A stretch of 64,000 nt of DNA, taken from NCBI GenBank assembly GCA_003612395.1, contig RAYQ01000010.1, positions 1-64,000 of the forward strand, read 5' to 3'. A program made the translations under genes and the position numbers. This document shows, piece by piece, positions 7,416-14,913 of the stretch; the first letter of the stretch is position 1; each line of letters starts with the position of its first letter. Under the pieces are notes generated by a model. It was not told where the DNA came from and searched no databases. It saw nothing but the letters and a program-made list of their open reading frames with translations. This DNA comes from Parablautia intestinalis. GTDB taxonomy: Bacteria > Bacillota > Clostridia > Lachnospirales > Lachnospiraceae.

Positions 7416-8273
7416 TCATTTCGGGGAGACAATCCCCCTCGCCGCCTCTTTGGTAGCCGCCGCCTTTTCCTCCCAGAAGTTCCTGCCGGAGAAAAGGACA
7501 GGGGCGCACCGCTCCATGATACGGTCATAGATTCTGGCGTGGGCCAGGGCGGGCGGGTTTTTGATCTCTTCCAGTTTCAGGTTGGTCGTGACGATCAGCG
7601 GCTTCCTGCTCCTGGACCGGCTGTCAATGACAAGGAACATCTGCTCCAGCGCATATTCGGTATTGCGTTCCACGCCCAGGTCGTCCAGAATCAAAAGGCT
7701 GTAATCGTCAAGGGCGGAGATAAACGCCGCCCGGTCCTCGGCAAACATCCCGGTCAGCCGGTTCAGGATAGAGGGGATATTCGTCATGAGCACCGGTACA
7801 TCCTGGTCGATTAGGGCATTGGCAATACATCCGGCAAAGAAGGATTTTCCCGTCCCCACGTCACCGAAGAGCAGAAGGCCGGTATTCTCCCGGTATGCCT
7901 CCTTCCAGTTTTCCACATAAGCACGGGCTTTCTCCATGAGCGGGTTCTGCCCGTTGTCATTGGCAAAAGTGAAGTCATGGAGATAGCGGTCCTGCAGGCC
8001 CTGCGCCCTCCTGCGCCGGATGCTCTCCATGAGCGCCCTCTGTTCCTCGGCGGCCTTCCTCTGCTTTTCGGCCTCCTGCTGGCAGGGGCAGACACAGCGG
8101 GGCATGAGGTAGCTGTGCCGGAGCGAGTCGGGGAGGATGGTCTGCCGCCTCCCTCCGCATTTCTTACAGTGGATAAGGCCATCAGAATGGTCTATGTATT
8201 CGTCCTCCGATAATTCCGTATCTCCGGCGGTTTTGTCAATAAATGCCCGGACAGCCTCGTTGATCTCGATCAT
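7416..8273 (-). CDS. DnaC-like AAA+ ATPase (helicase loader) of the ICE
   Basis: This protein has 285 residues. An N-terminal zinc-binding part holds CKKCGG near residue 36 and the CVCPC cluster near 60, followed by a charged helix (about 65-95). The AAA+ core carries Walker A GDVGTGKS near 139-146, Walker B LLILDDLG near 190 and a sensor-like VTTNLKLEE. This is the layout of DnaC/DnaI-type loaders that bring the replicative helicase to an origin. Its start overlaps the stop of the replisome-organiser gene by four bases, so the two are coupled and probably run element replication together. Confidence 0.85.
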   Translation of the reverse strand: MIEINEAVRAFIDKTAGDTELSEDEYIDHSDGLIHCKKCGGRRQTILPDSLRHSYLMPRCVCPCQQEAEKQRKAAEEQRALMESIRRRRAQGLQDRYLHDFTFANDNGQNPLMEKARAYVENWKEAYRENTGLLLFGDVGTGKSFFAGCIANALIDQDVPVLMTNIPSILNRLTGMFAEDRAAFISALDDYSLLILDDLGVERNTEYALEQMFLVIDSRSRSRKPLIVTTNLKLEEIKNPPALAHARIYDRIMERCAPVLFSGRNFWEEKAAATKEAARGIVSPK

Positions 8274-9028
8274 ATGGTGTCTCCCTCCTTTACGGTGTAA
8301 TCCCGGTTTCTTGCCGGTGGAGCCGCCCCTTTCCTGTCCGCATTGGCCCAGCGCCGGATTGTGGCGGCATGGCTTTTATATTCCCTCCCGGTGGATTCCA
8401 TGTATTCCGACAAACGCTCTACATAGTCCTGCAGGACACTGTCTGAAAATTCATTCTGCAGCTCCGACATTTCTCTTTCTGCCAAAAAAACATTCCCATA
8501 CTTTCCATAAGCGTGTGCGTCATTATCACACTCTCTATTCTCTATACTCTTATCTCTAATATCTAATCTCTTATCTCTAATCTCTGGTGGACAAATGTCC
8601 CCCCGGCTATATGGTGGACATTTGTCCGTCTGTCCGGATGGGAGCAGCTTCTGGCGTTTCAGGCGCATCCGCTCTTTCTTCTTCCGTTCGCCCTCGGTGG
8701 AGGACTGGCCGATCAAAAGCTGGATGTCTGCCATGTAATAAGCCCCGTCCGTCAGGACCTCCACAAAACCAAACTCGGTAAAGAGCTTCAATGCCCGCTC
8801 CACCGTGCCGATCTGGTGGCGGGTGAAGGTGGCTATGGTCTGGGGCGTGTGGGGCAGGCCGTCCCCAAGCATGAGGACGCCGTTATGTTTCAGCGACATC
8901 AGGTACATTTTCAGCAGCAGGTTGGAATACAAAAGCCCGTCCTGTGCGCTTTCCAGTATCACCATCTTCTCGGTGGTGAAAAAGTTCTCTTTCAGTTTCA
9001 GGTAATAATATTTTCTGTTGTCTGACAT
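8270..9028 (-). CDS. Replisome organiser / RepA-like protein of the ICE
   Basis: This 252-residue protein opens MSDNRKYYYLKLKENFFTT, the start of the phage replisome organiser N-terminal domain, a winged helix running to about residue 110 (LPHTPQTIATFTRHQIGTVE). A charged linker with short repeats (RDKRLDIRDKSIEN) joins a DnaD-like C-terminal part (VLQDYVERLSEYMESTG, then SHAATIRRWAN). The protein would bind the element origin and recruit the DnaC-like loader encoded next. An AAAGGAG site precedes the ATG. Within about 20 bases upstream the sequence switches to a foreign IS fragment, so the native promoter is lost or displaced. Confidence 0.85.
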   Translation of the reverse strand: MSDNRKYYYLKLKENFFTTEKMVILESAQDGLLYSNLLLKMYLMSLKHNGVLMLGDGLPHTPQTIATFTRHQIGTVERALKLFTEFGFVEVLTDGAYYMADIQLLIGQSSTEGERKKKERMRLKRQKLLPSGQTDKCPPYSRGDICPPEIRDKRLDIRDKSIENRECDNDAHAYGKYGNVFLAEREMSELQNEFSDSVLQDYVERLSEYMESTGREYKSHAATIRRWANADRKGAAPPARNRDYTVKEGDTI

Positions 9029-9033
9029 ATCTG

Positions 9034-9870
9034 TTGCTCCTTTGGTCTCTGGATAGGCGCCGCTATGAACGGCCCCACATCAATGAGGTCTGGTGCGGCG
9101 ATTCCAGCGTCGGTCCTAGGATGATCACGGAAAGCGGAAAAAAGAAAGTCTATATCATTGCGCTGATCGATGACGCAAGCCGTTTTATCACCGGCATTGA
9201 CATCTTTTTCCAGGACAACTTTGTGAACCTCATGTCCGTCATGCGCTCTGCCGTTTCCAAATACGGCAGGCCAAAGACATTCAACTTTGACAACGGCAGT
9301 TCCTATAAGAACAGGCAGATGGAGCTTCTCTGCGCAAGGATCGGCTCCACACTTAATTACTGCCAGCCTTACACACCCACTGCAAAGGCAAAGATCGAAC
9401 GATGGTTCCGCACCATGAAGGACCAGTGGATGGCTTCCCTTGACATGCGCGCTTTCCATTCCCTTGACGAACTGCGTGCCTCCCTGTACGCATTTGTCAA
9501 TGCTTACAATCAGGCCCCCCATTCCTCCCTCGGCGGAAAGTCCCCGGTGGACCGTTTCTTCTCAGAACCTGATCATATCCGAAGGCTGGATGATGCACAG
9601 ATCGAACGGGCTTTCCTTCTGGAAATTGAAAGAACAGTTTCCGCAGACAGCGTCATCGTTATTGACCATACGGAGTACGAAGTCGATTACCGTTTTGCAA
9701 AAAGACGCATCCGGCTCCGCTATTCCCCCGATCTGAAAGAAATATTTGTTGTGGAGCAGGACGCCTCCCTTACTCCTGTAAAGCTCCTGCACAAACACGA
9801 TAACTCCATGATCAAAAGAAATAAGACTTATCTTTGCAGAGGTGATCACCTCCAGGGAGGTGATGAATGA
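9034..9870 (+). pseudogene. 5'-truncated DDE transposase (rve core, Mu-type C-terminus)
   Basis: Native sequence appears to begin near 9047 with DRRRYERPHINEVWCGDSSV; the helix-turn-helix N-terminus is missing. The catalytic triad is complete: Asp in WCGDSSV, Asp in FNFDNGSSYKN and Glu in TAKAKIERWFRTMKD. A beta-barrel tail of the Mu/IstA type follows (DSVIVIDHTEYEVDYRFA, RRIRLRYSPDL). This resembles transposases of two-gene elements that need an ATPase partner. Because the DNA-binding part is absent, it should be inactive. Confidence 0.8.
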
Positions 9871-10200
9871 TGGATTACATTGCACGTTTCGGTCTGGAAT
9901 TCAACCCGTTCCTAAAGAATTCCAAAGAAATCCTCGTGGAGAATGAGGAAACCCACGAGGTGCGTTTCCGCCTGAATTATCTTGTAGAGACCAAAGGCTT
10001 CGGCCTCCTGACCGGCTCCCCGGGACTCGGCAAGACAACGGCGCTTCGTTCTTTTGCTGCTTCCCTGAACCCTTCACGCTATAAGGTGGTCTATTCAAGC
10101 CTTTCCACCCTCACCGTACAGGAATTCTACCGCCTTCTGGCTTCCTCCTTCGGGGCGGAACCTGCCTCCCGCAAGATAGACAACTTTAAGCTCATACAGT
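9034..10200 (+). mobile_element. Truncated two-gene IS (rve transposase + ExeA/TniB-like ATPase)
   Basis: A plus-strand block interrupts the minus-strand ICE between the replisome-organiser and ParA genes. It has the 3' part of a DDE transposase gene overlapping by four bases a 5' part of an AAA ATPase gene. Both outer ends are cut within coding sequence, and no terminal inverted repeats are seen. The block replaces the C-terminal part of ParA, so it marks a deletion rather than a clean insertion. Confidence 0.75.
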
Positions 10201-10274
10201 CATGGAACCCTGCGAATCCACGTCCACCAGAAGGACGCGCCTGCCCTCACGGGCAAGGCCGACCCCGATACTGA
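9867..10274 (+). pseudogene. 3'-truncated ExeA/TniB-like AAA ATPase of the IS
   Basis: The protein starts MMDYIARFGLEFNPFLKNSK, has Walker A LLTGSPGLGKT near residue 52 and follows the ExeA/TniB family to DNFKLIQ. It then runs into out-of-family sequence (SWNPANPRPPEG) that is the antisense of the ParA gene. The Walker B part and the rest of the ATPase are missing. In intact elements this ATPase assists target selection and activates the transposase. Confidence 0.8.
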
Positions 10275-10338
10275 TGGAGCTTACCGTTTTGGCACAGCCC
10301 CCTTTCTGGTTACATAAACAATAGATTGTCGCCCCCAT
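10201..10338 (-). pseudogene. parA: N-terminal fragment of ParA
   Basis: An ATG at 10338, two bases after the stop of the DUF5348 gene, opens a frame reading MGATIYCLCNQKGGCAKTVS, then GVGLAREGRRVLLVDVDSQG and SMT. This is the ParA/Soj N-terminus with a deviant Walker A (NQKGGCAKT in place of GGVGKT) and the A' motif VDVDSQG. The sequence stops matching ParA at the junction with the IS block, leaving about 46 residues. ParA would have acted with a ParB-like partner in element segregation. Confidence 0.8.
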
Positions 10339-10340
10339 AC

Positions 10341-10787
10341 TCACACCGCCTTTCTCACCCGGACGGTCAGCCCGTCCAGACGTACATTCTTATGGCCTAC
10401 CAGATAGTAGTCTTTTCCGTCATGCTCCACACTTGTCCACACCCAATAGGGCACTTCCTGATAATCGTCTTTTATCAGCGCCTCAATGCCGCTCCCACTG
10501 GTATAATAATGACCGCCTTTTGTCTCATACCTTCCGCTCCGGTTCTTATGCAGGCGGCTTGTTTCCATAACCGGGCGGGAAAGATATGCAATCCTGTCCG
10601 CCACATCCGAAAGTTTTTCCATGACCTCCCGGAGTTCAGACTGGAGGAAAAGCTGCTGCCCGTCCTCATAGTCAATATGCAGCCCGCTCAGATCATCATA
10701 ATCGTCATATGTAGACAGCCTCAGCAGGCTCCTGATGTTCCCATTCAATTTTTGGGATTCCTTTAATACCATGTTTAAATCTGCCAT
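10341..10787 (-). CDS. DUF5348-family ICE protein
   Basis: This 148-residue protein has a helical first half (ESQKLNGNIRSLLRLS, then SELREVMEKLSDVADRIAYL) and a second half rich in beta strands (RYETKGGHYYTSGSGIEALI, PYWVWTSVEHDGKDYYLVGH). This matches the DUF5348 proteins that sit between SymE-like and ParA genes in Tn1549-type elements. It ends two bases before the ParA start and begins three bases after the SymE-like stop, a tight operon. No function is known. Confidence 0.75.
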   Translation of the reverse strand: MADLNMVLKESQKLNGNIRSLLRLSTYDDYDDLSGLHIDYEDGQQLFLQSELREVMEKLSDVADRIAYLSRPVMETSRLHKNRSGRYETKGGHYYTSGSGIEALIKDDYQEVPYWVWTSVEHDGKDYYLVGHKNVRLDGLTVRVRKAV

Positions 10788-10789
10788 AT

Positions 10790-11032
10790 TTACACCGCCT
10801 TTCCATCACACATTCCGGCTCTTTCTTTCACAGCCGCAATCCCTTTCGGGTCAGACCACATCCGGCCTGTCCTCTCTACCACAAGTTTTCCATCCTGCAA
10901 GGTTACGGATATCCTGTCGCCAACGGTAAAACCCATATCGCGCAGCCACTTCCCCTGCATCATAATCATTGGAACCGTAAGGTCTTTACCGTTCCCCCTC
11001 GCTCTGTAAACCGTCATTTCTCTTGATTTCAT
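10790..11032 (-). CDS. SymE-family AbrB-fold protein
   Basis: This 80-residue protein has the SymE core MTVYRARGNGKDLTVPMIMM, then GKWLRDMGFTVGDRISVTL and QDGKLVVE. It is an AbrB-like swapped-hairpin fold used by the type I toxin SymE, but in conjugative elements it may be a DNA-binding regulator. It is the first gene of the leftward ICE operon (SymE, DUF5348, ParA). I see no antisense antitoxin RNA evidence, so a toxin role is only a family-based suggestion. Confidence 0.7.
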   Translation of the reverse strand: MKSREMTVYRARGNGKDLTVPMIMMQGKWLRDMGFTVGDRISVTLQDGKLVVERTGRMWSDPKGIAAVKERAGMCDGKAV

Positions 11033-11064
11033 TCGTACCTCCTGTTAAAATGGTGCAATAAGAA

Positions 11065-11125
11065 ATAGGACTAAATCAGCCGCGCAGACACGATACTTGT
11101 CCGCATGAAAAGCTAATTTAGTCCT
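11065..11125. repeat. Inverted repeat at the ICE edge, copy shared with the MITE-like element
   Basis: ATAGGACTAAATCAGC at 11065-11080 is repeated exactly at 11308-11323 inside the MITE-like block, and inverted with one mismatch at 11112-11125. The three copies tie this leader of the SymE operon to the neighbouring element. Confidence 0.65.
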
Positions 11126-11203
11126 ACCTAAACTCAAAAATATTCAGTTATCACCCCTTTTAGGCACACTTTTCACAACACCACTCGGCTTTGTGGTATA
11201 TTA

Positions 11204-11363
11204 GTGTCAAGTTGCTTGATTTTCGGTTTTCTGGTTAAAAACAGGCCCGTCCTTATCCAATTTTGCTGTTTTCGACATGTCGAAAATTTTTTCACAGCAG
11301 TTTTTTCATAGGACTAAATCAGCGGAAACCCTTGATTTTACTGGCTCCTTGCTAACTTGACAC
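11204..11363. mobile_element. 160-bp MITE-like element with 7-bp target duplication
   Basis: The block begins GTGTCAAGTT and ends AACTTGACAC (perfect 10-bp inverted ends) and is flanked on both sides by TATATTA (11197-11203 and 11364-11370), as a 7-bp target duplication would be. Inside are an 18-bp perfect palindrome (11269-11286, centre GACATGTC) and one copy of ATAGGACTAAATCAGC. It has no open frame. It forms the last codons of the adjacent subtilase gene. The parent IS family is not recognised. Confidence 0.6.
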
Positions 11364-13163
11364 TATATTACCATACGCCCCCACCCGCGCATTCGGATAC
11401 TCTGTCTCCCCCCGGATCGGCTTGGCCCCTCTGCGCAGATACGCTTTCACCTTTTCCCCGTATAAAAACGGATCATTTTCCTTAATGATCCCCCATTCCA
11501 TCAAAAGCGCCGCGCTCCCGGTTACAAAAGGTGTTGCAAATGAAGTACCCGATACTCTTACAAAGGTCCCTCCCGGTCCAATAGTCTCAATGTCCACTCC
11601 CGGCGCTGCCAAATCAGGTTTCACCGTTCCCGGAATCATTCGTTCCGCTGGAATATTCTGCATGGGATACCCCCGCCCTGAAAAATCCGCATACGCTTCA
11701 AAGACAGCATTATAGGCGCCTACGGTAATAACTTTTGATGCGGTGGAGGGAATTGTCAGTGTTTTGACAGGTGTTGGTGTGAAGAACCTTGTTCCTTCGT
11801 TTAATACCACACTGCTTGGCAGGTACAGATCATAGTTTCCCGTAACTGTCTGTATTGGCTGCATTACAATAGTCCATATTCCCGAATCCACATAGCTAAA
11901 CCGCGGTAAAAATTCAAAATAAATTTCCTGATTGACAGAATACGGCGAAGGCTCTCCCACATAAGTTAATATCTCTGTGTTTTCCAGCACATAGCTCTGA
12001 CCCCCCGGACGATTCATGTCCACTACAATCTCCGCGCCTTTCGGAGACCGGAGCCTGAGCCGGAAAGAATCCACATACTCTTTCCAGACCTGTATACTAA
12101 AAGTTCTCTGATAAGCGGCCACGCTAAGCTCTATCTCTCTTTCATCTCCCAGTCCACTCAACATGCCAAAGCTGCCTGACACATGCCCGGCCGCAGCCCC
12201 TTCATTTCCACTGCCCACGCAAATTACGGTTCTGCCAATTTCCGATACATTATTTAAAAAACGCTCTACCAGTGAAGTGCCATCATGAGAGCCATAGGTA
12301 TTTCCAAAGCTTAAATTCACAGCAACAGGCATGCCAAGTTCCACAGCCTTTTGTACCACATAGGTTAAAGCCCGCATCAACTCTGTTGTTTTGGGAAAAG
12401 AATCCGGGGCCGGTGTTCCCATTTTCACCACCAGCAGCTGACTTTCAGAGGCCACGCCCTGATATTGTCCTTCTAAGAGCATTCCTCCCGCCGCCCCAAT
12501 CGCTGCCACTGCCGTTCCATGGCCTGAGGTATCCCTGCTTGGCACTACCAGCTCCGGCACACCGCTTTTTAACGCGGCGTTAATCCGTTCTCCCGAAAAC
12601 TCAACTCCTGTTAAAAATCCTGCAGGAGGCGCTGCCATTTTATCCCAGGCACTGAATTCCTCTCTTTGCGGTAAAAGTGCATTCACCTGTTCAGGAACCA
12701 GTGTCTGATCCCACAAAAAGCGGATTCTTGTGCTTCCTTCCCTTGTCATAAACTCCGGGCTTGTATAATCAATACCGGAATCAATCACAGCCACCAAAGT
12801 TCCTTTCCCCGATAAATACGGATATCTGTTTGTAACAGGAAAAATACAGGAAACCCCTTTCCCTTGGAGAGTAGAAAAATAAAGCCTTTTAGGCTTCTCC
12901 ACATACTCCACTTCATCTAATTGTGTAAATGTATCAATAAGCTCCTCCGGTATTGTCACAATTGCATACCCTGCAATCAGTTTCTCCACACCTATGACAT
13001 TACTTTGAAGCCTCTCAATATCTCCGTTATATTTGACAATTAATTCCCATTTTCTTGTTTCCTCTAAAAAACCGACTCCAAGCTGACCGGATTTTTGCCT
13101 CTGCGTTTCTTCCACACTGAGTGCAAGTCCAAGTAACGCCTCTAATTTCTGATTTTCCATCAA
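11352..13163 (-). CDS. S8-family subtilisin-like peptidase (Csp-like)
   Basis: This 603-residue protein has no signal peptide. The N-terminal ~105 residues look like a propeptide-like domain. The catalytic triad is clear: Asp128 in VAVIDSGIDY, His215 in SGHGTAVAAIG and Ser541 in SGTSFATPF, with Asn320 (GSGNEGAA) as oxyanion residue. A beta-rich insert (about 345-470) before the serine is typical of clostridial Csp-like proteases that process spore germination proteins, though other cytoplasmic roles exist. A GGAGA site precedes the ATG. The C-terminus (YPNARVGAYGN then IVSS) ends inside a MITE-like insertion, so the last residues are probably replaced. Confidence 0.85.
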   Translation of the reverse strand: MMENQKLEALLGLALSVEETQRQKSGQLGVGFLEETRKWELIVKYNGDIERLQSNVIGVEKLIAGYAIVTIPEELIDTFTQLDEVEYVEKPKRLYFSTLQGKGVSCIFPVTNRYPYLSGKGTLVAVIDSGIDYTSPEFMTREGSTRIRFLWDQTLVPEQVNALLPQREEFSAWDKMAAPPAGFLTGVEFSGERINAALKSGVPELVVPSRDTSGHGTAVAAIGAAGGMLLEGQYQGVASESQLLVVKMGTPAPDSFPKTTELMRALTYVVQKAVELGMPVAVNLSFGNTYGSHDGTSLVERFLNNVSEIGRTVICVGSGNEGAAAGHVSGSFGMLSGLGDEREIELSVAAYQRTFSIQVWKEYVDSFRLRLRSPKGAEIVVDMNRPGGQSYVLENTEILTYVGEPSPYSVNQEIYFEFLPRFSYVDSGIWTIVMQPIQTVTGNYDLYLPSSVVLNEGTRFFTPTPVKTLTIPSTASKVITVGAYNAVFEAYADFSGRGYPMQNIPAERMIPGTVKPDLAAPGVDIETIGPGGTFVRVSGTSFATPFVTGSAALLMEWGIIKENDPFLYGEKVKAYLRRGAKPIRGETEYPNARVGAYGNIVSS

Positions 13164-13340
13164 ATCTCCGAATTTTGCATTTTTCTCATTACTAACACTA
13201 TATGTCAGATAAAAAAATAAGTGTCATTCTTTTCTTTTTAAAAGCCAGTACACTGACATCTGATAGCTATGGCGAAACAGTTAAAACTCTCTGCCATAAA
13301 TTACAAGTAGTCAGCGCACTGGCTTTCATTTGAACACTTT

Positions 13341-14423
13341 TTATTTCTCTGGAAAGACAACCGCCACTTTGCCGCATTTCCCGCTCGCCATCAGGGCATA
13401 TGCCTCATCCGCTCTTTCCACCTGGAATTCATCTGTCACCAATTCTCCTGGATGAATCCCCCACCGTACCAGGTGTTCCACCAAATCCATCATCCTCCAG
13501 GTAGAAGTAACCCATGAACCATAAATTGACTTTTGTGAGTGCATCATATCCGGGCTTGGGTTAAGGCTCATAGTGTTTCCTTCCCCCACAAGTGCAATTT
13601 TTCCCCAGTCTCTTGTAGCACGGACAGCAGTCTGCCTTCCGGCATCGCTTGCCGAACAGTCTATGGCCCGCTCTACGCCATGGCCGCCTGTAAGGGCAAG
13701 GATCTCATCCACAGCCGTATCCGATGGTTTAATCACATAATCCACCAATTTCATATCCTTTGCCAATTGAATGCGGTAATCATTCATCTCCACCCCAATC
13801 AGCTTTTCCGCTCCCATTGCTTTGCACAACATAAGTGTTGCCAGTCCTACCGGCCCTAACCCCACTACCAAAACCGCATCATTTCCGTTAATGCCAATCT
13901 TTTCAAGGGCTTCATAAGCTGTTCCAAAGCCGCATGCAACGCTGGCTCCATCTTTGTATGTGAGTTCGTCCGGAAGGGCAATTAAATCTTTTTCATCACA
14001 TAATATGTACTCCGCCATCCCGCCGTTTCTCTGCCATCCATATGCCTGCCTGTTTTTGCTAGTGCAGGCTATCGCGTATCCCATACGACAATTATAACAG
14101 ATACCACAGCCTGAAATATGGTATACAATCACACGGTCTCCTTCCGTAAACTCTCTGGTTCCCGGCCCGGCTTTTGCCACAACCCCACAGGGTTCATGCC
14201 CTGCAATCATGCCGGAAATATATCCTTCTGCACCCTTTCCCATATGTTCTCTGTAAATAGCACGGATATCCGAGCCACAGATCGTGCTTGCGCGGGTTGC
14301 TACCAGTACCTGCCCGTATCCCGGCTTTGGCACATCAAATTCCCTGAATTCCACCGTACTGTTTCCCGGTAGTATTGCCCCCGTCATTTTCTTTGCAATA
14401 CTTTTAGGTATCATTCCTTTCAT
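13341..14423 (-). CDS. Zinc-dependent MDR alcohol/polyol dehydrogenase
   Basis: This 360-residue protein is a medium-chain dehydrogenase. Catalytic zinc residues are Cys49 (STICGSD) and His76-Glu77 (AGHEPCG). Structural zinc is held by Cys106, 109, 112 and 120 in GCGICYNCRMGYAIAC. The Rossmann fold shows VLVVGLGPVGLATL near 185 and an acidic end of beta-2 (GVEMND) that favours NAD. The substrate is probably a sugar alcohol or short alcohol. The gene is divergent from a ROK regulator at 14914, and the shared 490-base intergenic region carries matching operator palindromes, so the regulator very likely controls it. An ATG 12 codons in (MTGAILPG) is an alternative start. Confidence 0.85.
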   Translation of the reverse strand: MKGMIPKSIAKKMTGAILPGNSTVEFREFDVPKPGYGQVLVATRASTICGSDIRAIYREHMGKGAEGYISGMIAGHEPCGVVAKAGPGTREFTEGDRVIVYHISGCGICYNCRMGYAIACTSKNRQAYGWQRNGGMAEYILCDEKDLIALPDELTYKDGASVACGFGTAYEALEKIGINGNDAVLVVGLGPVGLATLMLCKAMGAEKLIGVEMNDYRIQLAKDMKLVDYVIKPSDTAVDEILALTGGHGVERAIDCSASDAGRQTAVRATRDWGKIALVGEGNTMSLNPSPDMMHSQKSIYGSWVTSTWRMMDLVEHLVRWGIHPGELVTDEFQVERADEAYALMASGKCGKVAVVFPEK

Positions 14424-14505
14424 CCTCTTATGCCTTCCTTTCTTCCCAATATTTTGCCATCAAAGGCCCCCATGCTTTGCAAAAAGCTTTCTAACTCAAA
14501 TCACA

Positions 14506-14528
14506 TTTTGCAAAACGTTTTATAAAAT
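14506..14528. promoter_or_regulatory. ROK operator candidate on the dehydrogenase side
   Basis: A 24-base palindrome (14505-14528) centred on AAAACGTTTT matches its own complement at 20 of 24 positions. The 23 bases 14506-14528 match the element at 14858-14880 at 20 of 23 positions. It lies about 80 bases upstream of the dehydrogenase start. Confidence 0.6.
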
Positions 14529-14651
14529 AATTTATAAAATGATTTTATCAATATTTTTCTGTGAAGTCAACTATCTTTCATTCATAAAATCAAAAACCCC
14601 TCAGCATTTATCAAGATGGATACAGCCCCTTCGATTCCGTCCGCATCCGCT

Positions 14652-14709
14652 CCAGTCATTGCCCGCGGGAATCGATGACAGATGCCCGGCTTTGTCAGAC
14701 ATCCTTATG
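14652..14709. repeat. Intergenic repeat family C, short copy
   Basis: The left part CATTGCCCGCGGGAAT and the right part (CCCGGCTTTGTCAGAC then ATCCTTATG) recur at 32373-32520, where about 90 extra bases separate them. The block is non-coding. Confidence 0.6.
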
Positions 14710-14717
14710 CAGCAAAC

Positions 14718-14785
14718 GCTGTCACCCTTTGAGCGCCGACTTATTGAAACAAACACTGCTGCGCCTTTCGAGGGCCGGCTTATTG
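14718..14785. repeat. Intergenic repeat family B, two copies
   Basis: Copies at 14718-14746 and 14754-14785 share the frame GCTGTCAC...GCTTATTG (here ACTTATTG and GCTTATTG) with the copies near 26607, 29219, 40278, 40472 and 58072. The copies are ~29-32 bases and lie in tandem. Confidence 0.65.
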
Positions 14786-14857
14786 CAATAAATGCTGTCA
14801 AGCCTCGTCCACCATCTTTATACTGCACTTTATGCCAATAAATTTTATAAAGTAATC

Positions 14858-14888
14858 TTTTGCAAAGCATTTTACAAAATGATATAAT
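14858..14888 (+). promoter_or_regulatory. ROK gene promoter with overlapping operator
   Basis: A -35 TTGCAA (14860-14865) and -10 TATAAT (14883-14888) are exactly 17 bases apart. The operator-like palindrome (TTTTGCAAA...TTTTACAAAA, 14858-14880) fills the -35 and spacer, so the ROK protein probably represses its own gene. Confidence 0.7.
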
Positions 14889-14913
14889 AAATCATTCAGG
14901 AGGATTGGTATTC

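Noticed and set aside
7156-7509. The longer 117-residue reading of the TnpW gene
   Set aside because: The additional N-terminus overlaps the DnaC-like gene in another frame; the ATG at 7344 has its own AAAGGAG site.
10790-11032. SymE-like gene as a working type I toxin-antitoxin pair
   Set aside because: No antisense RNA promoter could be shown on the opposite strand, and ICE SymE-like proteins may be regulators.
11065-11365. The ICE right attachment site at the MITE-like block
   Set aside because: No matching left end or integrase is in the window, and the 7-bp flanks fit a small transposed element better than an ICE att core.
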